Below are positions 9,062-16,396 of a stretch of 43,069 bases of DNA, one piece after another (within the stretch, counting starts at the first letter, position 1; each line of letters begins with the position of its first letter). Below the pieces are notes generated by a model. The model searched no databases. It saw nothing but the letters and a program-made list of their open reading frames with translations, and was not told the DNA's origin. Both the position numbers and the translations under genes were made by a program. The stretch is from Undibacterium pigrum (GTDB taxonomy: Bacteria > Pseudomonadota > Gammaproteobacteria > Burkholderiales > Burkholderiaceae_D). The stretch covers positions 1 through 43,069 of the forward strand of contig NZ_QJKB01000023.1 of assembly GCF_003201815.1 (NCBI RefSeq), written 5' to 3'.

Positions 9062-9092
9062 CAGTCCCTGCGCCATTGCTGGCGCAAGACTG
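9062..9092 (-). promoter_or_regulatory. Strong hairpin in the leader before the TonB receptor gene
   Basis: A two-part stem: outer arms CAGTC (9062-9066) and GACTG (9088-9092), inner arms TGCGCCA (9069-9075) and TGGCGCA (9080-9086), a 4-base loop and a small 2x1 internal loop. On the minus strand it lies about 45 bases after the blaR-like stop and 35 bases before the receptor ATG. No U-run follows, so it may be a leader structure or RNA-stability element rather than an intrinsic terminator. Confidence 0.55.
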
Positions 9093-9130
9093 TCATGCGT
9101 GGAAAAGGGGGATTAGTTGCTCAGGGTGAT

Positions 9131-10954
9131 CTAGCCTGGCGCTGCTGTTGCTGCTTCAAGAGCATTACGTATCTGCACAATATCGTCAGTGCGCACGTCG
9201 CTGTTTTTTGCGTTCAGCAAGACCATGATGATGGGCTTGCCTGCAATGATGGTTCGCATACTCAGGCAGCGGCCTGCGATTTTGGAGTAGCCGGTTTTAG
9301 AGAGGCTGATATCCCACTCTTTGTTGCCGGTCAGGTCGTTGGTGCTTTGGTATTGATGGAGCTGGCCTGCAACCATGTATGTCCCATCACTGCGGCTGGT
9401 CAGCCTGCGCAGTTCGGGATAACTGGCGGCGGCTTGTACCAGGCGCGCTACATCCCGCGCATTGGAGCGATTTTTTTCGGAGATGCCCGCGGCTTCTTCC
9501 AGATGGGTGGCCCGCAAACCCAGGCTGGCGGTTTTATTTTGCAGGGCAGCGACAAAGGCTTGCTTGCCACCGGGGTAGCTCCTGGCCATTGCTCTTGCTG
9601 CGGCATTGCTGGAAGGTGTCAGCATCAATTCCAGCAGGGTCTGGCGTGACAGGGTCATGCCTGCCTGCAATTTGACCTGGGTATTTTGCCAGCCAGTCAC
9701 ATCGTCTTTGCTGATGGTGACGTTTTCGTTCATATCCAGTCTGGCATCCAGCATGACCATGGCTGTCACCAGCTTGCTGATTGAGGCGATGGGTACAATG
9801 GTGTCGGCATTTTTTTCCAGCAAGACTTTGCCGCTTTGCTCATCCAGTACCAGTACATGTGCTGAACTGGTTTTGATATAGGCGTTGAGGTGTACGGGTG
9901 CTTCTGTTTTTTGGGTGACACTGGGCACCGAAGGCTCTGGCGTAGCATTGACCTGGGTTTGCAATACCAGCAGTAAAGCAGCAGCAATGCCAAGGACGGG
10001 TGCGGCCATCTTCCAGTGCCAGGGTTGTGCATCGGGGCGTACCAGGCGCTTGATGCGCGACAGCAGGTCGCCACCATTGGCTGCCATGGCTGTCTGTGGC
10101 ATGCCTGCTATCTGCAGTTTATCCAGCACTTGCAGGGCGCGTGCCAGTGGCTTGGCCTGGCCCAGCATGGCGGCGGCCATGTCATCGGCGATCAGCTCTC
10201 TTTCGGCATCGATGCGTTTTGATATCCACCATACTGCAGGATGATAAAACAGCAGTGACAAGACCAGGTTTTGCAAGAGATTGACGGCATAGTCCCAGCG
10301 TTTGATATGGGCCAGCTCATGTGCCAGCAAGGCTTCCAGCATATCGGGTGCCATGCCGGTCAGCAAAGACGCGGGCATGACGACGACGGGCTTGAGGCAG
10401 CCATAGGTGACCGGGCTTACCAGGTCTTTCTGGAACTTCAATGTCACCTGGCGGCGAATGGCAAACTGGTAAGCCAGTTGATTGCTGCGGGCCTGCCATT
10501 GCTGCGTCAGGGCAGCCAGGTCATTGCCATGCTGGCCCAGACGGTAAACCCATAACAGGCCGAGCGCCAGACGCATGAGCATGAGCAGCACACCCATACT
10601 CCAGACAGTGACTACCAGCGGTAGCCAGGCTTCAATCCGGGCTGCCAGCAGGCTTTGCTTGACCCAGACCAGGTCCAGCGAGACATTGGCCTTGCCAGCC
10701 AGCTGTATCGCCGTCTCAAGGCTGATGGTTTGCGGGTCTTGCCATTGCTGCAGCACACCTGCTACAGGCCACAGCAGGCACATGAGCATGGCTGTGCATG
10801 CCAGCATATAGCGCAATTGCGGCCTTGCATTGCGGGTCAGGGCCAGCAGGATGGCGCAGACGCTGGCAATCAGGGCACCCTGCCAGACAAAATGCAGCAA
10901 GGGCCAGCCCAGCAATTCAGCGACGGTATATTCTGTAAATGAAACTGCTGTCAT
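9131..10954 (-). CDS. BlaR1-like M56 membrane metallopeptidase with a C-terminal S11 (PBP7-like) DD-peptidase domain
   Basis: A 607-residue membrane sensor-protease. Residues 1-140 carry several membrane helices. The M56 zinc protease site is H212-E-L-A-H216 in LLAHELAHIKRWDY, with the downstream E251-R-E-L-I-A-D-D. Another membrane helix lies at about 315-335. Residues ~360-600 form a penicillin-binding fold of the S11/PBP7 type: S391-I-S-K394, S448-S-N450 and K553-T-G555. In classic BlaR1 and MecR1 the sensor is a class D beta-lactamase-like domain; here a DD-peptidase domain takes that place. The expected scheme is acylation of S391 by a beta-lactam, signal across the membrane, and cleavage or release of the repressor. 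The start codon overlaps the repressor's stop (ATGA, 10951-10954), so the two are coupled. Active DD-endopeptidase function in addition to sensing is possible. Confidence 0.9.
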   Translation of the reverse strand: MTAVSFTEYTVAELLGWPLLHFVWQGALIASVCAILLALTRNARPQLRYMLACTAMLMCLLWPVAGVLQQWQDPQTISLETAIQLAGKANVSLDLVWVKQSLLAARIEAWLPLVVTVWSMGVLLMLMRLALGLLWVYRLGQHGNDLAALTQQWQARSNQLAYQFAIRRQVTLKFQKDLVSPVTYGCLKPVVVMPASLLTGMAPDMLEALLAHELAHIKRWDYAVNLLQNLVLSLLFYHPAVWWISKRIDAERELIADDMAAAMLGQAKPLARALQVLDKLQIAGMPQTAMAANGGDLLSRIKRLVRPDAQPWHWKMAAPVLGIAAALLLVLQTQVNATPEPSVPSVTQKTEAPVHLNAYIKTSSAHVLVLDEQSGKVLLEKNADTIVPIASISKLVTAMVMLDARLDMNENVTISKDDVTGWQNTQVKLQAGMTLSRQTLLELMLTPSSNAAARAMARSYPGGKQAFVAALQNKTASLGLRATHLEEAAGISEKNRSNARDVARLVQAAASYPELRRLTSRSDGTYMVAGQLHQYQSTNDLTGNKEWDISLSKTGYSKIAGRCLSMRTIIAGKPIIMVLLNAKNSDVRTDDIVQIRNALEAATAAPG

Positions 10955-11358
10955 GATTTTTTCTCATCCTGCAGGATTTGTTCGATTTCATCACGTTCTT
11001 TGTCGCTGACATGGCCGCCACGCAAGGCGGCCAGCACCAGGGCCTTGCCAGAACCGGCGAAGACTTTTTGTATCATGTCCTTGAGCAAATTGGTTTGCAG
11101 TGAATCCTGCTCCTGGGATGGCGCATACACATGCGAGCGCTGGCTTTCATCGCGCGTCAAAATACCCTTGCCATGCATGATTTGCAGATGGCGCAAGACG
11201 GTGGCATAAGCCAGATCGGGCCGTTCTGCCTGTATGGTTTCATGCAATTGCTTGGCGCTCATGGGGCCATGCTGCCACAAGACCTTGAGCAGGTTCAGCT
11301 CGGACGCCGTGGGTTTGGGGATAGATGATTTTGCAACTGAGGAAGACATATTCTGCAT
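10951..11358 (-). CDS. blaI: BlaI/MecI/CopY-family transcriptional repressor
   Basis: A 135-residue winged-helix repressor. The DNA-binding domain lies at about 16-85 (PTASELNLLKVLWQHGPMSA, then AYATVLRHLQIMHGKGIL), and the C-terminal dimerisation helices follow. In this family the dimer blocks its own operon and beta-lactamase genes until proteolysis triggered by a BlaR-type sensor. The sensor gene overlaps the stop codon by four bases, the classic blaI-blaR pairing. Two in-frame ATGs are possible: 11358 and 11349. The second has a GGA about 9 bases upstream, the first has no clear ribosome site. A 13-bp inverted repeat covers both starts, and three TCTAGA palindromes lie just upstream, giving a strong case for autorepression. 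The CopY branch (copper) is an alternative for the subfamily, but the sensor partner argues for beta-lactams. Confidence 0.9.
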   Translation of the reverse strand: MQNMSSSVAKSSIPKPTASELNLLKVLWQHGPMSAKQLHETIQAERPDLAYATVLRHLQIMHGKGILTRDESQRSHVYAPSQEQDSLQTNLLKDMIQKVFAGSGKALVLAALRGGHVSDKERDEIEQILQDEKKS

Positions 11359-11384
11359 CCAATTTACACAATGGATGCAGAATA
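11349..11384 (-). promoter_or_regulatory. Perfect 13-bp inverted repeat over the repressor start codon
   Basis: Arms TATTCTGCATCCA (11349-11361) and TGGATGCAGAATA (11372-11384) are perfect complements around a 10-base spacer. The repeat contains both candidate ATGs of the repressor gene. It could be an operator half of the autoregulatory region or an mRNA hairpin that hides the ribosome site. Confidence 0.7.
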
Positions 11385-11388
11385 AATG

Positions 11389-11425
11389 TTCTAGAAACTT
11401 TTGTCTAGAACTTTTTTTCTAGATT
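11389..11425 (-). promoter_or_regulatory. Three TCTAGA palindromes at exact 14-bp spacing: candidate BlaI-like operators
   Basis: TCTAGA occurs at 11390-11395, 11404-11409 and 11418-11423, each start 14 bases from the next. The first two form a larger inverted repeat, GTTCTAGA and TCTAGAAC with 8 bases between. They fill the 80-base gap between the acetyltransferase stop and the repressor start, where the repressor's promoter must lie. The sequence differs from the TACA-NN-TGTA core familiar from staphylococcal BlaI and CopY, so the assignment to this repressor rests on position and symmetry. Confidence 0.65.
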
Positions 11426-11438
11426 AGCTTTTCATTTA

Positions 11439-12122
11439 TCAGCGAGTATATTTGATGGTCCTGGCCAGCGATACCGCATAGTCGTCAAAGCCCATGCCCA
11501 GATACAGGCGATGCAATTGCTCATGCTCAAGCAGGACACGCAAAAAAATCTTTTGTTGCGCCTGCATGTGGCGGCGTATCAAAGCCAGTACCAGCCGCCT
11601 GGCCCAGCCCTGGCCCTGAAAATCGGGATGGGTACAGACACCGCTGATTTCCCGGTAGCCACCTGCGCAATGCCGTGCGCCTGCCATGGCAAATAAATAC
11701 GGGCCGTTGTAGACGCCTATGTATTCGCCCAGCTCCAGGCTACACGGGCTGAAAGGGCCGGGTCTGGTCAGGTCCACCAGTTGCATGGCGGCTGTTGCGT
11801 CAGATGGGCCCAGACGCTGGGCGTCCAGGCTCTCATCTGCCGGGGGCATGCCTGCATTCCACAGCATTTTTTGTATGCTGCATTCTGCTTCTACTGACCA
11901 TGCTTGCGGCAAGCTGATAGTGGCAAGTCCATCGTAATACACTTGCTCGCCGGGGCTGACTAGCGTGGCCAGTCCTGTGAAATCTGGATTGGCCCGGTCT
12001 GCAAAACCAACGAATGCAGGAAAGCCTTCGACATAGCGGCGCACTCTGGCATTGCCCATGGAAAACGGCAGATGCGGGCCTGACAAGGTATGCCAGACGA
12101 TGTTATCGAGCAGGTTTTCCAT
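11439..12122 (-). CDS. GNAT-family N-acetyltransferase
   Basis: A 227-residue cytoplasmic enzyme predicted to move an acetyl group from acetyl-CoA to an amine. The FR47-like GNAT core is in the C-terminal half: EISGVCTHPDFQGQGWARRL (about 158-177) is motif A with the pyrophosphate-binding Q-G-Q-G-W-A loop, followed by a helix and strand ending LYLGMGFDDYAVSL. The N-terminal ~110 residues are a less conserved extension common in this subgroup. The substrate is unknown. It follows the permease gene by 9 bases and is probably co-transcribed with it; the repressor operator region lies just beyond its stop. Confidence 0.85.
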   Translation of the reverse strand: MENLLDNIVWHTLSGPHLPFSMGNARVRRYVEGFPAFVGFADRANPDFTGLATLVSPGEQVYYDGLATISLPQAWSVEAECSIQKMLWNAGMPPADESLDAQRLGPSDATAAMQLVDLTRPGPFSPCSLELGEYIGVYNGPYLFAMAGARHCAGGYREISGVCTHPDFQGQGWARRLVLALIRRHMQAQQKIFLRVLLEHEQLHRLYLGMGFDDYAVSLARTIKYTR

Positions 12123-12131
12123 GATGTTCTT

Positions 12132-13313
12132 TTACTGGCTTGCAAGCTGCATTCTGTCTTCATGCCTGGGTGCTGGCCACAGACCCGCCGGGCGTTTCAA
12201 CATGATGATGACCATGGTCAGGCCCAACAGTAATTGCCGCAATACTTCAGGCTCTATCAACATATGCCCGAACAGTTGTTGTTGCAAGGGGGCGACTATA
12301 TAGCGCAATACCTCGGGCAGGATAGCCAATAACAGTGCGCCAAGAATGACACCGGGAATATGGCCGATGCCACCCAGTATCACCATCGATAAAACGATAA
12401 TGGATTCATTCAGTGAAAATGATTCTGGCGAGATAAAACCCTGGAAGGCAGCAAACATGGCACCGGCCACGCCACCAAACGAGGCCCCCATGGCAAAGGC
12501 CAATAATTTGATATTGCGGGTGTTGATGCCCATGGCAATGGCGGCAGTTTCATCTTCACGGATGGCGACAAAGGCACGACCCAGGCGTGAATCATGCAGG
12601 CGCACAGTGACGAAGATAATGCCCGCGCACAGACTCAAGAACAGGAAGTAATAGGCATTCACCGAGGGCATGGAAAAACCGGCAAAATGCACTGTGGCCT
12701 GCGAACCCGGCTCGCCGCCCAGAGACACGCCAAAGATGCGTATGTGATCTATCATATTGATGCCCTTGGGGCCGTCTGTGATATTCACAGGCGCATTCAG
12801 GTTGATGATGAAGATGCGCACAATCTCACCAAAGCCAAGGGTAACGACAGCAAGGTAATCACCACGCAGCTTCAGGGTAGGTGCGCCCAGCAGTGCTCCC
12901 AGTACAGCCGCCAGCGCTGCACCCAGCGGAACAATGATCCACACTGATAAATGGATGCCATGCTCAGCAATTTCCGGCCCGCATAGCCATAGCAAAGCCT
13001 TGCCCAGCATGGGGAAATTATTGATCAGGGATTCCAGCAGGACAGCAAATTGCGGTGAGGCCAGCAAACCTGTCATATACGCACCGAGGGCATAAAAGGC
13101 GATATAACCCAGGTCAAGCAATCCGGCAAAGCCGACGACAATATTCAAGCCCAGTGCCAGCATGATGTAGAGCAAGGCGAAGTCCATGATACGTACCCAG
13201 GCATTGCCAAACTGCATGGCAATAAAGGGCAAGGCCAGCATCAGCACCGTCAATAGCGCGAGCAGCGGATAGGCCTGGCGTGGGTTGCTGCGGGTATCAA
13301 AGTAATGGGACAT
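12132..13313 (-). CDS. livM: Branched-chain amino-acid ABC transporter permease, LivM type (orphan)
   Basis: A 393-residue inner-membrane subunit with about ten hydrophobic segments and the LivM signature (GLNIVVGFAGLLDLGYIAFY near 58-77, GDYLAVVTLGFGEIVRI near 150-166, and the coupling region LAFAMGASFGGVAGAMFAA near 275-295). LivM pairs with LivH to form the membrane channel of a HAAT-family importer for leucine, isoleucine, valine or related compounds such as urea or amides. Here no livH, livG, livF or binding-protein gene is present within the window; the only linked gene is the acetyltransferase downstream. A good ribosome site (AGGAAGG) precedes the ATG. It may serve partners encoded elsewhere, or be a fragment of a rearranged cluster. 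Confidence 0.9.
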   Translation of the reverse strand: MSHYFDTRSNPRQAYPLLALLTVLMLALPFIAMQFGNAWVRIMDFALLYIMLALGLNIVVGFAGLLDLGYIAFYALGAYMTGLLASPQFAVLLESLINNFPMLGKALLWLCGPEIAEHGIHLSVWIIVPLGAALAAVLGALLGAPTLKLRGDYLAVVTLGFGEIVRIFIINLNAPVNITDGPKGINMIDHIRIFGVSLGGEPGSQATVHFAGFSMPSVNAYYFLFLSLCAGIIFVTVRLHDSRLGRAFVAIREDETAAIAMGINTRNIKLLAFAMGASFGGVAGAMFAAFQGFISPESFSLNESIIVLSMVILGGIGHIPGVILGALLLAILPEVLRYIVAPLQQQLFGHMLIEPEVLRQLLLGLTMVIIMLKRPAGLWPAPRHEDRMQLASQ

Positions 13314-13403
13314 AAGCCTTCCTGCTTGTTTCGGTACTGGCGATCTTAAACACCGATCACTGGCGCCGCTACCACAATCTTGCTCAGTTTTTTTACATCA
13401 TGC

Positions 13404-14306
13404 TCAACTAGTGCTATTGCGCTGGCGCGATTGCGTCGGTGTCATGCCGAATACCGAACGGAAGCTGGAAGTGAAATGACTGTGGCTGGCAAAGCCGGAT
13501 GCATGGGCGATCTGGGTCAGGTCTGCGCAGGAGGCCTGCATGGCGCGCAAGGCCCTGGCCAGCCGGGTGCGTACCAGATAGCGGTGCACAGGCAAGCCAA
13601 CTTCTTCCCTGAATACCCTGGCGAGGTGGAAGGGCGATGCATGCACATGGCTGGCCAGCTCATCGAGCGCCCATTCCTGTTGCGGACACAGCGAGATGAG
13701 TTCCTTGACTGCTTCAACTTGCGAGCGTCTGCGAGCCTGCGTCTGGGTATGCCTGGTGCGCTGCAATTGCTGGCGGTCCAGGCAAGCTGCCTGCACTGAA
13801 CTGGTCAGCACGGAGACGCTGATTTCCTGCACAGCCAGTTGATTGACGACGGGCTCATGCAGATGCCGCCACAGGAGTTCGCGATTGAGTACACTGGCTG
13901 GTGGCAACAGACTATGTGGCCTGAGTGCCGGAGCATACAGTTGTTCCACACCAACGGCATCAACCAGCATTTGCATGAGCGCTTCTTTTGAGAAGTCCAG
14001 TACCAGGGCTTCATCACCTATGTCACCAGGAAAGGTGATGCGGTAAGGCTGGCCTGTCCCCAGGAAAATCGCATGATTGGCATTGGCAATGACATGCTGT
14101 TTTGGGCCATCATGTTTGGCCAGCACACCGGCGATGGGTAGCAATACCAGGTCAGCAGTTTCGCATTCCAGCTCTTTGCTATCATCAGGCGCAGGTCTGG
14201 CCACGCCATGCCGTATGGACAGGAGTTCGCTTTCGAAAAGGGTGCGCAGTGTAAGTGCCATGGCAGGATTGGCAAAACTCCAGGTAATCAGGTCTGGCAC
14301 TATCAT
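13404..14306 (-). CDS. AraC-family transcriptional regulator
   Basis: A 300-residue DNA-binding regulator. The N-terminal ~170 residues form a cupin-like sensing domain (FPGDIGDEALVLDFS near 92-106). The C-terminal ~100 residues hold the two helix-turn-helix motifs of the family: ALDELASHVHASPFHLARVF and, later, LTQIAHASGFASHSHFTSSF followed by the conserved G-M-T-P. The inducer and target are unknown. It is upstream of and in the same direction as livM with about 90 bases between, so livM and the acetyltransferase may be its targets. The ATG has a GGAAG ribosome site. A 14-bp palindrome lies 36 bases upstream. Confidence 0.9.
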   Translation of the reverse strand: MIVPDLITWSFANPAMALTLRTLFESELLSIRHGVARPAPDDSKELECETADLVLLPIAGVLAKHDGPKQHVIANANHAIFLGTGQPYRITFPGDIGDEALVLDFSKEALMQMLVDAVGVEQLYAPALRPHSLLPPASVLNRELLWRHLHEPVVNQLAVQEISVSVLTSSVQAACLDRQQLQRTRHTQTQARRRSQVEAVKELISLCPQQEWALDELASHVHASPFHLARVFREEVGLPVHRYLVRTRLARALRAMQASCADLTQIAHASGFASHSHFTSSFRSVFGMTPTQSRQRNSTS

Positions 14307-14341
14307 GCCAGCTTCCAGAAACAGCTTATGTCAGTTCTTCA

Positions 14342-14355
14342 CAAATTTTAATTTG
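14342..14355. promoter_or_regulatory. 14-bp A/T palindrome upstream of the AraC-type gene
   Basis: CAAATT (14342-14347) and AATTTG (14350-14355) are inverted around TT. The site lies in the 253-base gap between the AraC-type gene and the divergent secreted-protein gene. Its A/T content makes chance occurrence fairly likely. Nothing else in the gap stands out. Confidence 0.25.
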
Positions 14356-14559
14356 ATAATACTGTATTCCATTGAAGTTTAGCTACCTGCTATTGCCAGC
14401 GCCACGGCGGTCATTTTCTGGACGGTATTCCAATTTGCAACTTGAAGTATTGAGTAATGCGCCATCTGAATCAGATTAGCGCTTTGCTTGCCATCGCGTT
14501 GCAAGCACTTCAAAGTACGCGTCGCAAGATTTTTATCATTCCACCACAACCAGTAAAAC

Positions 14560-15342
14560 ATGCTCACGACTAAACATATCTGGAGAACCGCGCCAACACT
14601 TACACTGTTATCGATGCTGCTGTCTGTCACCCCAATTTCATTTGCACGCGTTCCGCCCATACCTGAAATGGTCATGCAGATGAATACCCGGTTGGAAGTG
14701 AACGTGAATGGATCGACGATCAAAATCAAGGCAGATGATACCTTTGAACGCGAATATGAATTCGATGGTTGCAAGCTAAGAAGCCATACCAGTCCAAGAA
14801 CCTCAAGATGGTTTGGGAGCCTGGGGCTTAGCGACGTGGGTTCTGCACCATTTTTTTCCTTTTTTGTGCCTGGCGCATGCAAAGGTATCAGCCGTACTGT
14901 AGTAGAAGAGAATCAATTGCATTTTGATGATATCAAGTTTATTTATCAATGGCTGGCAGACAAGAAAGAGCTGGCAAATGGTTCTTACAATACAGTCTGG
15001 AACAGTGAAGGCCTGGCCGTGTTCTGGAAGGCAGTGCCAGGCAGGGCGGAGTTAAGTGTGGACGTGGTATTACTATGCCTGAATGGCCAGCCAGCGAAGA
15101 ATCTGGAAGGCGCCATAGATACCGCTATTACCTGGCATCCCAATGAACAGGGCCAGACTATTCGGCACTGCAATCCTGTAGATAAAAACGTAGCCAGAGA
15201 AACCCGCCGTCAAATTCAAGGCTTCTGGAAATCAACCGAGTTAATGTTCGAACAAGCCAGAAAGCGCGAGGAGCGTTATAAGGCGGCAAAAGAATCGAAA
15301 GAAAAACAGGAAACCGGGCAGGACATGAAAATGGCTGAGTGA
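14560..15342 (+). CDS. Secreted protein of unknown function
   Basis: A 260-residue protein I do not recognise. It begins with a likely signal peptide (hydrophobic core TLTLLSMLLSV, cleavage near S-F-A at 27-29), so it should be periplasmic or secreted. The mature part has four cysteines (C71, C107, C173, C204), which could form two disulfides, and an even mix of strands and polar residues. The last ~50 residues are a highly charged helix rich in Lys, Glu and Arg. It stands alone between the divergent AraC regulator and the convergent PilZ gene. No catalytic motif is visible. Confidence 0.75.
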   Translation: MLTTKHIWRTAPTLTLLSMLLSVTPISFARVPPIPEMVMQMNTRLEVNVNGSTIKIKADDTFEREYEFDGCKLRSHTSPRTSRWFGSLGLSDVGSAPFFSFFVPGACKGISRTVVEENQLHFDDIKFIYQWLADKKELANGSYNTVWNSEGLAVFWKAVPGRAELSVDVVLLCLNGQPAKNLEGAIDTAITWHPNEQGQTIRHCNPVDKNVARETRRQIQGFWKSTELMFEQARKREERYKAAKESKEKQETGQDMKMAE

Positions 15343-15428
15343 ATCAATTGCCACGCATCTCACAATATCTCAGGCCCCCGACAACATGACACTGTCGTAC
15401 ACGGCGCGGCGGCCTGGCACTGGCTCGC

Positions 15429-16160
15429 TCACTTTGGCAACAACTTGCGCCGCTCATATTCAAGCTGATTGATATGTCTTTGTATGGCGACATCCATTTC
15501 ATGCGGCAATTTATGAAAGCTGATACCTATACGGTATCTGCCCTGCTTGTTCTTTTCTATGGGGGTAACATGGCGCACCACACCTTCACAGCGAATAACA
15601 TTGCGTATGCCCAGCACGATATGCAGCCTGGCGATGCGGTCCTGTACCTTGACTTCTGGCGGGCCGGACACTTGCACACTCAAGCCGCCCACGCATAAAT
15701 CGAAGATGGGCCAGTAAGCCAGGGTTTCGCCTTTGTCGTCGTAGAGCCTGACCTTGAGCGGATCGACTATCGGTAATTCATTGCGGAAATATTCCCGCCG
15801 CTGCATGCGCACGACGCGCTGCGGGATAGGCACCCAGAAGGCATCCTGACCACCCCAGGTAAAACGCTGTGGATTAACACCGCTGAACTGTACACGTATG
15901 CCGTCAGGCAGAGCCAGAAAAACGCAGCTATTGGCTTTTTCCAGCAACTTGTTGGCGCGGGCATCGCCACCTATGTCGAATACCAGTCCATCGTCCCTGG
16001 CAGAAAGTATCAGGGTCACGATGAATTCACGACCTTCATTGAAATAGACTGTGACTGGTTCACGTCTATGGGCAAGCTCATTCAAGATCCCCAGAATTTC
16101 TCGCTGCCCCAACAGGAAAAATTTATCTTCTATTTCGTCATTACTGAATGATGCTGACAT
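15429..16160 (-). CDS. ycgR: YcgR-type flagellar brake protein with PilZ domain
   Basis: A 243-residue cyclic-di-GMP effector that slows the flagellar motor in related bacteria. The N-terminal YcgR domain spans about 10-112, and the PilZ domain about 118-235. The RxxxR c-di-GMP motif is R122-E-Y-F-R126. The second motif, usually (D/N)xSxxG, reads D154-L-C-V-G-G159, with Cys in place of Ser; binding is probably kept since this position tolerates small residues, but this is inference. A good ribosome site (AAAGG) precedes the ATG. No flagellar genes are in the window. The 236-base upstream gap holds a perfect palindrome at 16235-16251. Confidence 0.9.
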   Translation of the reverse strand: MSASFSNDEIEDKFFLLGQREILGILNELAHRREPVTVYFNEGREFIVTLILSARDDGLVFDIGGDARANKLLEKANSCVFLALPDGIRVQFSGVNPQRFTWGGQDAFWVPIPQRVVRMQRREYFRNELPIVDPLKVRLYDDKGETLAYWPIFDLCVGGLSVQVSGPPEVKVQDRIARLHIVLGIRNVIRCEGVVRHVTPIEKNKQGRYRIGISFHKLPHEMDVAIQRHINQLEYERRKLLPK

Positions 16161-16234
16161 CCATTTACCTTTTTGTATATTTTTCTTGAAAAATAGACTG
16201 CTTATTACTAATGGTCAATAAAATAATATCGTCA

Positions 16235-16251
16235 ATGTCAAGATTTGACAT
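16235..16251. promoter_or_regulatory. 17-bp palindrome between ycgR and the FMN reductase gene
   Basis: ATGTCAA (16235-16241) and TTGACAT (16245-16251) are perfect inverted arms around GAT, in an A/T-rich gap of 236 bases between divergent genes. It looks like a dimeric regulator site and could serve either gene; the regulator is unknown. Confidence 0.4.
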
Positions 16252-16396
16252 ATCAGTTGCTTTTTTGCCTTGAGAAGCTGACTCACCATCTTGTTTTCCC
16301 GGCAAAGACCATCGTTTTTCCGCCATCTCCACTATCTTTTTATCACATACTATTTAACGCATAATGTCTGCTTGCTCACATAGGATGCACAGACCA

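Noticed and set aside
14379..14882. 167-residue minus-strand frame overlapping the secreted protein
   Set aside because: Overlaps the start of a gene with a clear signal peptide and lacks its own evidence.
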